A stretch of DNA of 64,000 bases from Ecdyonurus torrentis (Eukaryota > Arthropoda > Insecta > Ephemeroptera > Heptageniidae). The DNA lies in assembly GCA_949318235.1 (NCBI GenBank), contig OX439137.1:25327799-25391798 (forward strand), written 5' to 3'. Made by a program: the position numbers and the translations under genes. The notes beneath the pieces are model-generated. The model was not told the origin of the DNA. It ran no database searches and saw nothing but the letters and a program-made list of their open reading frames with translations. Shown piece after piece: positions 34,728-46,204 of the stretch (positions are counted from its first letter, which is position 1; the number at the start of each line of letters is the position of its first letter).

Positions 34728-35030
34728 TCATATAGTATTATTAAATTATACATGTATGTTAGTTTACTTGAAACTAAGTAAGTGTGATGCTTAAAATAGA
34801 CTAACTAATGTTAAGTATTTATTATGTATGGAAATATTTAAATATGTATGAGAATGCAGTAGTTTTCAAACATATCCCTAGAATATATATTTTCAAGGTT
34901 ACCTATTTTAAAGTCATTAACCAAAATGTACACAATAATATATTACTATAAATTTTACTATATTTAAAATCAGTGTGTATTTTTCTCATATAAATAGTGT
35001 TGTTTGTCAACTCTATTTTCTTGACATAAA

Positions 35031-35109
35031 TAAATGCGTATTACATTTGGATAACCAAAGTTGATCGTCATTTTAGTAGCAGAAATCAGGGTTTACAAAC
35101 AGTATTAAT
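35031..35109 (+). repeat. Dispersed repeat N, copy 2
   Basis: Matches 32,437-32,513. It runs directly into the left end of a family D MITE, which appears to have inserted at or near the end of this repeat. Confidence 0.65.
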
Positions 35110-35296
35110 GAGTGCTTATGTTTAGTCTAAAAATAGAAAAGGAAAGTGCCGGAAGAGGAAACCACGTGATGGAAAAAGTGGGAGAAAAATTCACGCAAGC
35201 TGACCACCTCTCAATTTTTTAAGATCACGTGGTTTCCTTTTCCAGCACTTCTTTTTCTGTATTTTATAGGTTTACATAAAATGTCATTAGCACTCA
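35109..35296. mobile_element. MITE family D, copy 3
   Basis: The left end reads GAGTGCTTATGTTTAGTCTA, followed by AAAGTGCCGGAAGAGGAAAC and CACGTGATGG. The right half has AAGATCACGTGGTTTCCTTT, CCAGCACTTC and a GCACTCA end. It is more diverged than copy 2. The GAGTGC / GCACTC pair suggests that the true family terminus lies slightly outside the TTATGTTTACTCTAA core. Confidence 0.82.
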
Positions 35297-35579
35297 ATAA
35301 TATTACAAATTAAGCGCAAGTTTTTGAATGGCAAAATATATTATCACAATCGTGTGCACACACACACTGATATATAAAATGTATTTATATTGTTAAGAAA
35401 AACCACGTGTTTATATGGAGATTTTCATTTATCTTTTATACTCCATTTGTACAAGCACAGTATTTTAATACGGAAAAATAGACTAAATTTTTTATAACAA
35501 TATCTGAGAACAAAATTGTTTTAAACAACCTTAACTGCTGTACTATAGAGTTACCTATTAATTCAAACTTAATGACCGT

Positions 35580-35650
35580 TATAATATAACTGACGTCACG
35601 TATAGGAGCTTACTGATTGGCTAAAGAAAAAAAGTCTGTGATAATAATAA
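35580..35650. repeat. Possible MITE fragment with CRE and CCAAT box
   Basis: ACTGACGTCACG is followed closely by TACTGATTGGCTAAAG, a combination of motifs found separately in several palindromic elements of this window. No inverted partner is visible, so this is only a possible fragment. Confidence 0.3.
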
Positions 35651-36989
35651 AAAATATTAATCAACGCTTATTTAGAGACTAAAGTTTTTATAGAGTATAA
35701 ACTCTTTCATGAATTTATTACGGTAACAAGAGACTGAAAGAGTTACCTATGTTGCATAGCAAAATTACTTTTTACCACTAAAAATAAGCTTCACTGTAAG
35801 GGCACCCTGTTTTACAACAAAGTATTGAAGTAGACGCCAAACAATAATATTATTATATTGAAGAACCACATTGCTATGTTGTACAGAATTTTTTTTGAAT
35901 TTTATTTTTTTCCATGATGAAAACGATAGAAGGAATTCTATTCACATTTTTAAAATTACCAAAAAAATAGTAATTGAATTTTTTACTACACAGAAAAGAG
36001 TCAATTGCAACATAAAAATGATGGGTTATTTGTAAACGAGGGCTATCAAATTTTTTTATTATTATTATTATTTTTTTATGAATATTTATATCAAATCATT
36101 TGACTCATCGAAAGAAAATTGCTATTGATTTCTTATAGTATTACTTATATACTTAATTTAAATATACATATATTTTAATTGTAAAAATGTTGTCCAACAT
36201 CTTTATTATTATTACGCGAATATTTGGCTCTTAAAACCTATATCTAAACGTATTTTATAACTTCAAAAGAACCAAAAATAGATCATTATAATTTAATTAC
36301 AGAAACATAATTTTCTACTTAAAATAGATTTTGCTATGAGGAAGTTTTTTAATATTAAAATTTAATTATTTTAAATATATAAAAATTACAATACAAGTAG
36401 CTGTGATATAATTTTCAGTGCGAATATTATTACTCCTAATTTAATATTAATTAGTAAGTTACTCTAATTTTGTTAAATTTGTAAAATTTGCAGCTAATAC
36501 TTGTACTTGGGCTTGTACTTGCCCCCCCCCCCCCAAATTGCGCTATCCTATTTAAAAAGTAAAAGATGATCTTCATTTTTTTTTATGTTCTGAAGCAAAA
36601 AAAAAAAAAATAATAAAATAAATAAAAGGTCTAGTGGTTTTGATCAAAAATCATAATTATAGTAAAATGAACGTTATTTTCTGTAAGCAAAATTGTATTT
36701 CATAATTTTTCCATTAACCATACTATAGCCGTATTTATTTAAGATTCCCACTCATTTGACATTGTAAAAAGTAGAGCTCTCTACGTAACACGTAACAGGA
36801 AGTTGATCAGTGGTAAAGTTAAAAGATTATTTGTATATTTTTATAAAAAACCTTATTAATATTTTGTCATCAAAATACCAACATTATTTTGTAATTATTT
36901 AGAAAATAGTTATACTACAAAAAAAAACTTAATAATTTATCAGTTTATATTTAGTAAAGAGTATAATTTGCCTTAAATATCAAAACAAC

Positions 36990-36991
<2 letters not shown>

Positions 36992-37034
<43 letters not shown>
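36992..37034 (+). repeat. Poly-A run, 43 bases
   Basis: Uninterrupted A run in AT-rich DNA, with no retroposon body recognised upstream. Confidence 0.9.
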
Positions 37035-37037
<3 letters not shown>

Positions 37038-37332
37038 GGTAATATATCAAAAATGTAGACATTAATATACGTGAGCTACGGTATGAAATTGCAGTTAAGT
37101 AAAACACATTAATAGTAACGCTACATACATAATCATTTTATGTTATTTTAGTATATTGTTATGACTGTAATCTATATATATATATATATAATTACTACAT
37201 CTAATATACATTGTAGACATTTTGGCGAATCATTTCGTGAAACTAAATAATAGAATTAAAAACCTATTTTAAATGTATATATTTATATTATTATATAAAA
37301 TATTATACACTCATATATTTAATACTGAAACA

Positions 37333-37450
37333 CGTAACACTCTAAAAATGTAGTGTTGAAAACCTTGTATATTATACAGTTTTGCAATATTTTAATTATT
37401 GTATAATTAACAGTTATGACGTCACTATCTACTAGTACGTCATATTTTAT
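37333..37450 (+). mobile_element. MITE family H, partial copy
   Basis: Starts ACACTCTAAAAATGTAGTGT, then AAAACCTTGTA, CAGTTTTGCAATATTTTAAT and AACAGTTATGACGTCACTAT. This is the left half of the elements at 55.9 and 58.0 kb. The right half is missing or unrecognisable. Confidence 0.6.
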
Positions 37451-37682
37451 ATAAGTTTACTCTACACCAAATAGACTGCACTATATAAATGACCTGTATA
37501 TATAAAGTATGTAACTCATTTTTTTTCTGAGTACAGTAATTACAGATTTTTGGACGAACCACTGATTTTTTTAATTTTTTTTTTTTTTTTTTTTTTTTTT
37601 TGTAATTCATGATAATGAATTACAAATATCAACATAGTTATATTTCACATCCATGACTTTTTTTACATTTCTTTTGTATTAG

Positions 37683-37905
37683 ACACGGAAAGAATAAATT
37701 ACGTAATTTATGCTGCATTTATGTCATTATTGTATAAACTATATTACATTATACAAGAGCATAAATAATTATGCTGTACAACATAATTATGATTTGTAAC
37801 ATATTTATTGTGAAGAATAGTATAGATTATGCTGCATTGAACATATTGTGCTGAAAATGAGATGGTGTAATTATTACGTATTTATTTTTGTCCGTGTAAT
37901 CCATA
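37683..37905. mobile_element. MITE family G, copy 4
   Basis: The best-defined copy. It begins ACACGGAAAGAATAAATTAC then GTAATTTATGCTGCATTTAT, and ends AATTATTACGTATTTATTTT then TGTCCGTGT, the inverse of the start. These give TIRs of about 25-30 bp. The interior includes AATAATTATGCTGTACAACA and GATTATGCTGCATTGAACA. Confidence 0.78.
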
Positions 37906-38389
37906 CTTATTTGCCATTTTATTTACCTTTTTTTTTAAATAATAAAAATAAAAAAATGCTATTATTATAGAACAAATAGAAGAAAATCTAAAATATTAGT
38001 GGTCTTGTTATTAAAACAATTATAATATTTGTAAATATTTGGACTAAAAATTTAAAGGTTGTTTGTTTACCTTAAATATATTTAAATACGTAAAATAAGT
38101 TTTTTAAATCATGGTCTATGTAAATAAAGCAACTAACGTAATAGACAACGAGTCTATATTTTAAAAAATGTCGTTAGGTTGTCAAAAAGAGAAGTTTGTT
38201 TGATGGATGTCTTTCTGCATAGTTATTTTTTTTTTTAATAATTTTAAAGAAACTATTCATTTGTTTATTTTATTATGTCATTTTGTCATAGTAATTTTTT
38301 GACATTTCCTCAAATATTTGACGTAAAACAAAAAGTTGAAAAAGATTGAAAAGGACATTTCAGCAAAATAGGATTTTTAAAAGATGTGC

Positions 38390-38848
38390 ATTGTTCATAT
38401 CAATGTTGTATCGGGAAATATGTGTATTTCATTTTTTGTCACGGCAAGTGAAATGTGTATCTTGTGTTTTCATGGCATACAAAATGTGTAACTTGTTTCC
38501 GAACGCATTGTAGATTGTTACACATTTTGCTTGCCTTGATAAAAACGAGATACACATTTTGTTTAACGTGACAAAAAAAGAGATACACATTTTGATTAAC
38601 GTGACAAAAAAAGAGATACACATTTTGATTAACGTGACAAAAAAAGAGATACACATTTTGATTAACGTGACAAAAAAAGAGATACACATTTTGATTAACG
38701 TGAAAAAAACGAGATACACAATTTGATTAACGTGACAAAAACCGAGATACACAATTTGATTAACGTGACAAAAACCGAGATACACATTTTGTTTAGCGTG
38801 ATAATTAACAAGATACACTATCAACATCGATACAACATCGATACATTG
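38390..38848. mobile_element. Possible TIR element enclosing a 33-bp satellite
   Basis: CAATGTTGTATCG near 38,402 faces CGATACAACATCGATACATT near 38,828-38,847 in inverse, bracketing the 33-bp tandem array and related TACAAAATGTGTAAC-type half units. Such TIR-plus-minisatellite organisation is known for some non-autonomous DNA elements. The termini are short and imperfect, so the call is tentative. Confidence 0.5.
38547..38816. repeat. 33-bp tandem repeat, about eight units
   Basis: The unit is GAGATACACATTTTGATTAA followed by CGTGACAAAAAAA. Unit starts are near 38,547, 38,580, 38,613, 38,646, 38,679, 38,712, 38,744 and 38,777, with a truncated unit at 38,810. The central four are almost identical. 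Outer units vary (GTTTAACG, AATTTG, AAAACC). The period is a multiple of three, so the minus strand stays open in two frames and yields 11-residue repeats such as MCISFFVTLIK. This is a consequence of the repeat and not evidence for a protein. Confidence 0.93.
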
Positions 38849-38859
38849 AGTTAGAACAT

Positions 38860-39226
38860 TATGTCTGAATTTTATAAAACTACATTTATGTGTAGTGATA
38901 ATATAAGCAAGACATAGGCTATTACAGTTGACCTAACTAGAAATGCCAATTACTTCAAAAGTCATTCCGCTCAAATTGTCAACTATCGACATCTATAATA
39001 TATATTCTTGTTTTCATTTCGATCAATATTATTGAAAATAACAACTGAATTAACTGAAGGTCTTTTATACTTGGTGATTTTAAGTTATTTTCTTGCATGT
39101 AGCACTAAGATGGCTAGTACACTCAATTACAGTAAGCAATAAGACGACAGGAAACTAGCAACCCTTTTTTTTTTAATTTGCTTTGTGGTTTATATAGAGA
39201 ATTCTTATATGAAGGTCATTTTATAA

Positions 39227-39315
<89 letters not shown>

Positions 39316-41179
39316 TGACCTATTCTCTCTTTCTCTTAAAGCCCATCTTACTTCATAAGTAAATCATTGATAAGTATTAATGAGAAAAAAAATTGTAGTT
39401 TTCCTTAAAACTAAAAATTATTTTTCAACCTTAAATTTTTCTCAAGTTTTTACTAAAGACCAGAATTTTTTTCCTACCTTTTTCTACGTATTTATTATCA
39501 TCAAACTGGTATTTCAAAAATATAAAATACTATATTAGTATCTGTATAACAGAATATTTCTGCACGTGTCAAAATTTTATAACATATTACACTATGAGTT
39601 CATGACTCATTTCTCTCGTATATTATTTATTATCTAAACAAAATAGGTTGAAGAACTGCTGACATTATGTTTTTTAGCCACTCCAAATAATATCACGTCA
39701 ATAAATTAAATTGAAGGGTTTAATCTATCATCTCGTACATGTGTTGGAAAAAAAACAACTTATAATATACAGTAGATATTTTGATATTTCAACATTAAAC
39801 TTTTTAATATTTTTAAACAAGAAAGTCAATTACGTTTTTAACGTTATTTTAATTACAACTTTTCCTTTACCAGCATATTTTAAACTCGTAATCTAACTTC
39901 TTTTTTTTATCAAATTATAAGTAAGTCTGAGAATTCAAATAAATAACCACAAATTGGTAAAAGAACTAAATTTATATACAATTTTTCTCATTTTTAATCA
40001 GATCATTAATTAGATCCCTATAATTTCTGTAATATTGACAGTTTTTCCCCCCATTTAAAGTGATTAAAAATAATAATGAAATGCATATCATTAGATCCCA
40101 AGACGAAAAAAAAAATCTGAAAAAATAGGATAAATTGGTATTATTATTTTTTTAATTATTATTATTTTTTTTTTACAGAATATGGAATAAAAAATTGATT
40201 TTAAAATTATTTAATATTTTTATTTGTAAATCAAGTACCTTAATCTGTAATTTAATTTAATTAAAAAAAATTATAAATTAATCTAAAATTAAATTTAATT
40301 AAACTTGAATTTTAATTCATCTAAAAAAGGAGGGAAAATAATAAAAAAAAATCTGGATATTCAAATATGGCTTCTTTTGTTTTTTTGGATTATTAAAATT
40401 GGAAAAAATAAAAAATAAATAGCATGCATATAAGATGTAACATTTCAAAATATCAGTCTTGGAAACGTAAAAATTGATGTAAATATTTAATATTATAATT
40501 ATGAAGTATTCTAGTTTGAAAGTTTCTTTTTTTTTTTCTACTCTAAAGCCGAATATATGTTGTTTGTTTTTCTTAAAATTTAATATATAAACCTCAACCT
40601 TAAAAACAAAGTTATAAATTAAAGACTAAAATTCTTTTGAAATAGTATGAAACAATAGACCTTATTAACATTGTTAAGTTTTTTTTATACTATTTTTAAG
40701 TGTTTACAGAGAAAAAAGGGAAGATAAAACGTTAAGTCTTAAATTTTAAAGATAATATTTTGAAAGGAGCGAATTTTTTTTGAAAAACAAAGCTTTGTGT
40801 TTCTGACAAAAGAAAAATAAATCATGTTTATAAAATCTTTAAAACAATGTATTTATATTTTGATATATATTTGTATCGAATTTTAAATTAACTTTTAACA
40901 ACTACTCTATCAATGTATCGGAATTTGTAGTGTTAATTAATTTTCAATCAATTCCTTCCTTACAATTTGTAATATAGTTAAAGAAAAGAAAGATACAAAA
41001 CTTTTAGATGTTCTATCTGCACTTTTTGTTATTTAGCCAGTAAATGGTAAATCTGTTCTAATCAGCAAAATTGTTCTGTTGTACAACAATGTAAGTCAGT
41101 AAAACCCTACTAATAACATATAAAGTGCATCCGGATGATGTAAGTAAAGCTTGAAAGCCATAATAATAATAACGAATTC
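38860..41179. other. AT-rich non-coding stretch
   Basis: No gene recognised. A (CT)n microsatellite occupies 39,229-39,312. The rest is A/T-rich with small frames lacking motifs. Confidence 0.5.
39229..39312. repeat. (CT)n microsatellite, about 84 bp
   Basis: Perfect CT alternation. Confidence 0.95.
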
Positions 41180-41440
41180 ATAATAATGAATAACATTGCT
41201 TAGCATAGGACAAATTTTATTTTTGGCTATTTTCTTTCAGAAAAAAAGTTTTTTTTTCTTTTTGTTATTATTATTTTTCTTACATACTTGGGGTACTAAT
41301 TCAACTTATTAATGGCATCAGTGTTCTAAAAAATATTTCTTAGTATTTTTAAAGCGTCAAAATGTATAATTTTCCTATACCGGCCCATGCATTGAGTAAT
41401 CCAACATGGCAGTGACTTTCGAGCTAGTTTATAAGTCATC
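41180..41440 (-). mobile_element. MITE family F, copy 3
   Basis: Inverse of the 24.2 and 53.6 kb copies: AATAACATTGCTTAGCATAG, ACTTGGGGTACTAATTCAAC, GGCATCAGTGTTCTAAAAAA and CCCATGCATTGAGTAATCC. It may continue after an interruption at about 41,445-41,600, since GAATGCATAGACCCTATAG at 41,607-41,625 matches the F terminus seen at 53,622. Confidence 0.7.
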
Positions 41441-41444
41441 AGGG

Positions 41445-41601
41445 TGATCCAGTGCCCACCTAATAGTAATTGTTATGTTTTTGTGTATGTCAAATGGTGT
41501 TTTTTTATGTATAATTAAATTGGCATATTATGTAGCCAAGGTTCATGTAATAGGGTTGGAAAAGCTCTTTATGCGCCTTAAATAAAGATTATTATTATTT
41601 A
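41445..41601 (+). mobile_element. Possible LINE/SINE 3' tail inside family F
   Basis: The segment ends GCGCCTTAAATAAAGATTAT then (ATT)n at 41,588-41,600. An AATAAA close to a short (ATT)n tail is common at the 3' end of invertebrate non-LTR retroelements and their SINEs. It appears to interrupt the family F copy. The body is short and has no recognised coding remnant, so the class is uncertain. Confidence 0.4.
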
Positions 41602-41639
41602 ACATGAATGCATAGACCCTATAGCTATAATGCACTAAC

Positions 41640-42749
41640 TGAACCACCGACTAACTTCCGGATATCTGTTAAACTTAGGTAATGCTGCACATTTTATAAT
41701 TTTAAATAAGTACGCTCGTATTACGACAATTCTGAAATAAAAATTTTAAAAAAAATCTTCATAGAAAATTTGCTTATTCGTTTCTCCCTTTTATGATTAT
41801 AATATTAAATATTATGATAGATCTTAAAATATAAGCTTTAAGTCTGTATTAAAGAAAACTGCCTCTGAAGCTATTCTGTTACTATATAGAACTAAAATAC
41901 TTATCCAAGATGAAACAAAAATATATATAAAGCTCAATTTTTATAACATAGAACATAACATTGCAAGTACAGTACTTGAAAAAGTAAAGAAAAAAAAATG
42001 TAGTTCTTATTCATAGTGTAAATTTTACTCTCACAAACACTTTATTATAAAGAAAGAAAAATTTCTTCTAATGCCACTTCAGTATATTATATATAAAAAA
42101 ATGTTAAATAAGTGAGCATTTATGATAAAGTCGGTTATTTTGTTCCTTTGATGTTAGAGTAAGATTGTTGGGTGTTGAGGTGGTGACTTCGATATTATCT
42201 TTTTCATGTTTACTACTTTACTTTTTTCTAACTTTTTTTCATCAAACATCTTATACACTGAAGAAAAAAAAAAGAAAAAAAAAAAAACTTAAGAACTGGT
42301 ACCTCGCACATAGCATAAAATTTATCGAGATTTCATGTATTTGAATTTTTTCATTTCCACTTCCGATTTTATAAAACAGGTTTTCCAAATTGGGACCACG
42401 TTTTTATTTTTTTATTTTTTACTGAACGAAAACTTGTTTACAATTTACAAGCTAAGGTATTTACCTTATCGGATTGTTAACATAAGTTAATAGCACTATT
42501 TTTTTTTTAATTATTAAACATTTTAATTAATATGATTATATTACAGCTTATTTGCTCATAAGAAGCAGATAACAAAAATTAATGAGAATAAAGTAAAAAT
42601 TAAAATACTGAAGAAGAAAAAAGTAAATATTTTGAACTTTTAGGGTTTGTTGTTGAATTTTAGTGGTATTTGATAATATCTCGTTTTGTAAAGTAAAATG
42701 AATCTCAATAATAGTGATTGGATGACCAACAAAATAAAACACATTCAGT

Positions 42750-42784
<35 letters not shown>

Positions 42785-43699
42785 AGCTAATAAAAGTGAG
42801 TTGCATATTGAGACTGGAACTTTTTTTGGGAATTTTCTTTCATTCTTATCAAGTTCAAAGTTCTATAAGAAGAAATAACAATGATCGACCATATGTATAA
42901 ACGTAGTAAACAGGTAACGACGTCATAATCAGCTGTTTTAACAAAGTAACATTTTTGAAGCTGGCTCAATATTTGTGAGTAGTTTATAGAACGAGATAAT
43001 ATATTTCCATAAACATAAGTTAATAAGTATAATGTTAAAGTTGGCGTATTACATGTTGAGTATAACGTTGGCTTTAGTAAGATTTTCACTTCTACATTCT
43101 GTATAATATTTTGAACTAAAATCAGCTACATTATATGAATTGTGAGTTTTCCTATACAGTGTATAAACTGTGTATAAACTACAAAAGATATTTCTAAATA
43201 TATATATTTATTTTTGGCAAATTTTACATACAAAAATATGAAAAGAATTAAAAAAAAAATTTAAACGAAAACCATGCATGTTGTATAAAAAAAAACACAT
43301 CTATTTTTGTTTTCAAAGTTTTATTATTAGATTCTGAGTGAACATTTAGAACTATGATTTTATGTTTGTTATTTTTAAATAAAGCATTTTCTATTCTTAT
43401 AAAATTGTCTACAGTTGCCATATTTGTGGTTGAAGGTAAGATGTTCTATATAGGAGATGTGATGTTATTCACCACGAAGAGAAATAAACTATCTTTTTTT
43501 TTCCCCCGTTTTCAATTATTCTTAATGTCTGCTGAAAATTAGAAAATTTTGAAATAAAATAGAAATATTCAGTTTTATTTTTAATTTATGATAATTCAAT
43601 ATCAAATGTATTCTAAATAATACAATTAATGTACTGCAAATTTATTGAAGAAGAAGAAGGAAAAAAATTATTGCACATTCTGTCAGATGGCTTCAACTT
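41640..43699. other. AT-rich non-coding stretch
   Basis: No gene recognised. A T run lies at 42,751-42,783. The 100-codon minus-strand frame at 42,787-43,089 has no motif and ordinary composition for this background, so it is not annotated as a gene. Confidence 0.5.
42751..42783 (-). repeat. Poly-T run, 33 bases
   Basis: Uninterrupted T run, read as polyphenylalanine in one short frame. Confidence 0.9.
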
Positions 43700-43861
43700 T
43701 AATCGATTAAGGTGCGATATTTTAATTTTTGAGTTCATTAAGTATTTTTAATTAATTTTTAAAAATTGTAATATCACTGTATTGATAATTTTTGCGTGCA
43801 TAAGTTTTTAAAAATTAATTAAAAATACTAACGACTGAAAAATTACAAAATTTCACGTCAT
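43700..43861. mobile_element. MITE family C, partial copy
   Basis: AATCGATTAAGG, then TTTTTGAGTTCATTAAGTAT and TTTTAATTAATTTTTAAAAA on the left face TTTTTAAAAATTAATTAAAA and ATACTAACGACT on the right. It is the inner part of a family C palindrome with the outer arms lost. Confidence 0.6.
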
Positions 43862-44320
43862 TTATATATTTTTTTTATTTTAGAATAATATGCAATTTCA
43901 TTTAGTTTTTCTCATTGTTAGTATTACAACAAACTAAATAATGAGACAACAAAATAATAACTTCATCATAAAATATGAAAAACTAATCTTACGATTAACA
44001 ACTTTTTATCTCTTTTTATTATAAATTTATCCCTTACTTTTTTTTTAAACAAAATACTTTAAGCTAGCAACGATTGTAAAGCTATACAGTATAATCATAT
44101 GGAATTAAAACTGACTACACAAAAAATCAGAGCTCACTGTAGGTGTATTATCATTTTTTTTTTTTAAATAAAATATATTGATTAAATCTCATATACGTAT
44201 CAAGTGCGCAGTAGCTTTTTTATGTTTTGATATGTGTGATTATAATTAATGCTCTTGATAACTCTATATAAAAAAATCACTGACATTTATATGACAATTT
44301 TTTTTATAATAATAATAATA

Positions 44321-44323
<3 letters not shown>

Positions 44324-44366
<43 letters not shown>
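44324..44366. repeat. (TA)n microsatellite
   Basis: TA alternation preceded by a short (AAT)n run. Confidence 0.9.
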
Positions 44367-44371
<5 letters not shown>

Positions 44372-44813
44372 GATTACGTTCTGTTTGTTATTTAGCTTTA
44401 TTGTTTATTTATTCGTCTGTAATGTTGTATTATTATAATCTCCTTCAACGAACCAAGAAGAAGACAAACAGAATTATATGGTGGTCTTAGAAATGTTCCT
44501 TAATTAAAGTTATGAATTATAATTAATAATGTGAGTGCTGTGAATGGTAACGATAACAAAGTTAAAGTTTTGTTGGCTCTTTCTTGTCAGTGCAAATTTA
44601 TAGACTGGTATGAATATAACTTCACTCTTTCCACACATGTCTGTGAATTATCCGCTTATAAATACACAACGACCGGAAGCTCTTTGACAGACCTTACATT
44701 TACATGATTATTATTATTTATCAACTTCTAAAAATTTGAAGCCCCTGTAAAGTATACTAATAGTTGGGCATATGTACCGTGCGGGTTGCAGCAATATAAG
44801 TATTTTAGGGGCT

Positions 44814-44815
<2 letters not shown>

Positions 44816-44849
<34 letters not shown>
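44816..44849 (-). repeat. Poly-T run, 34 bases
   Basis: Uninterrupted T run. Confidence 0.9.
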
Positions 44850-44853
<4 letters not shown>

Positions 44854-45115
44854 GCACTCTAAGATGGTGTTATAATAAAATAGTCACATCATGTACTTAG
44901 GGAGAGTTTTGAATGTTATTTATTGTAATTCAAATCTGAATTTTAGGATTATAAGACAAACAATTTTAATTATAAATTCCATGTTTTTTTTTAAGATTAA
45001 ATCAAGTCATAATTAAAACGAATAAAATTATTTTATTGTATTTTTTTTTAAATGTATAACTTTGAATATTTTTGTTTGTTTGATGTTTACTTAGACAGTA
45101 TATTGTTTCGTGCAC

Positions 45116-45338
45116 TCACGGAAGTAAATAAAATGCGTAATTTTTGCAGCATTTTTGTCATTATAGCATAAATGATACGAAATTAAAACTACACAAATAA
45201 TTATGCTGCGTACAACATAATATTTATGCTACGGTAACATAATATTTGTGATTTATAGGATAAATTATGCTGCATTGAACAAATTTTGTTGAAATATGGG
45301 CTAGTATAATTATTATGTAATTATATTGGTCTGTGCTG
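45116..45338. mobile_element. MITE family G, copy 5
   Basis: Begins CACGGAAGTAAATAAAATGC and contains ATTATAGCATAAATGATACG, ATAATTATGCTGCG and AAATTATGCTGCATTGAACA. It ends AATTATTATGTAATTATATT then GGTCTGTGC. Same order as the 37.7-kb copy. Confidence 0.72.
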
Positions 45339-45414
45339 ATAGTATAAAAAAGATATGGAATTAATGCATTTTAAGTTTTAAAAGTACTATACCGATTATG
45401 TACCTACTATACCT

Positions 45415-45679
45415 TAGAGAACTTGAACAGAGAAGTGACATCCCATGTTTCAGGCAGATCATCCCCATATTTTAGGCAGACCTGCATACGCAATACAGAA
45501 CAGGTTTTTCTGAGGCACCAATCAGAACGCGCGACATAGCAAAGGCGCTCTCTGATTGGTGGCTCAGAATGGCCTGTTTAGGGCTGCTATTGGTGCCTCA
45601 TAATTAAGTAATGTAGGCTTACTGTATTGCGAATTGCCTAAAACATAGGGATATCATTTCTCTGTTTTAAAGTTCTCTA
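45415..45679. mobile_element. Palindromic MITE J, about 265 bp
   Basis: The left end TAGAGAACTTGAACAGAGAA is answered by TTCTCTGTTTTAAAGTTCTC then TA on the right. Inside, TGACATCCCATGTTTCAGGC faces CCTAAAACATAGGGATATCA, ACGCAATACAG faces CTGTATTGCG, and CACCAATCAGAACGCGC faces GGCGCTCTCTGATTGGTGG. The core carries inverted CCAAT boxes. The flanks CTATACCT and CTATATAC resemble each other but are not a perfect 8-bp duplication. No coding. Confidence 0.83.
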
Positions 45680-45757
45680 CTATATACTGTACCTATATTA
45701 CTATATATATATATATTATCTATACACTCACCATATAAAAGACAGTTATATGCTAGA

Positions 45758-46000
45758 GTGAACCCGACCTATGACCACTATACAGTTTATGTTGCTACTT
45801 TTAGAGGCCACATCAAGCGACCTGTAACAATGAGGTCAATCTTACCACAAATCATCGCCTTAAGTCATTGTTGTAGACACAACAATAACAAGATAACATT
45901 GTTGGCCTTTGATAGTTTCTATTGTTATATTGATGTATCGTTGTCATCTATTAAAATCTCATTCATTAATAAACGTGCATCCTTAACCTTTACAATGTAG
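45758..46000 (+). other. Unassigned segment with an 80-codon frame
   Basis: An open frame of 80 codons begins MNPTYDHYTVYVATFRGHIK. The segment is less AT-rich than the flanks and outside any recognised repeat. I see no known domain, signal peptide or convincing splice signals. Internal AACAATAACAA and TTGTTAT motifs could make a weak hairpin. It may be an unrecognised repeat, and I do not call it a gene. Confidence 0.25.
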
Positions 46001-46056
46001 CATAATGATTACTTAAGTGCAATATAGCTTAAAGTATTAACCTTATTTTTACACTG

Positions 46057-46088
<32 letters not shown>
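46057..46088 (+). repeat. Poly-A run, 32 bases
   Basis: Uninterrupted A run followed by a 9-base T run. Confidence 0.9.
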
Positions 46089-46090
<2 letters not shown>

Positions 46091-46204
46091 CTTTTTTTTT
46101 TAATCTTATACAACAGCAGTTCAATCCTTACTGTGTAATAAACACAAGTATCTTAATTTTTAAATGAACAATACAAAATACAATTATTTAAGGGGTGTAA
46201 CTTA

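Larger units (their letters stand above)
43862..45115. other. AT-rich non-coding stretch
   Basis: No gene recognised. It includes a (TA)n microsatellite at 44,324-44,366 and a T run at 44,816-44,849. A less AT-rich patch at 44,560-44,700 has no motif I recognise. Confidence 0.5.

Noticed and set aside
38547..38816. CRISPR-like array
   Set aside because: The units are contiguous 33-bp tandem repeats with no variable spacers, and the window is eukaryotic.
38429..38827. Two overlapping minus-strand frames with 11-residue repeats, suggesting a repeat protein
   Set aside because: The repeats come from a 33-bp DNA satellite that is open in more than one frame. There is no signal peptide or conserved start.
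42787..43089. 100-codon minus-strand frame
   Set aside because: No motif and background-like composition. There are no neighbouring splice signals that would extend it.
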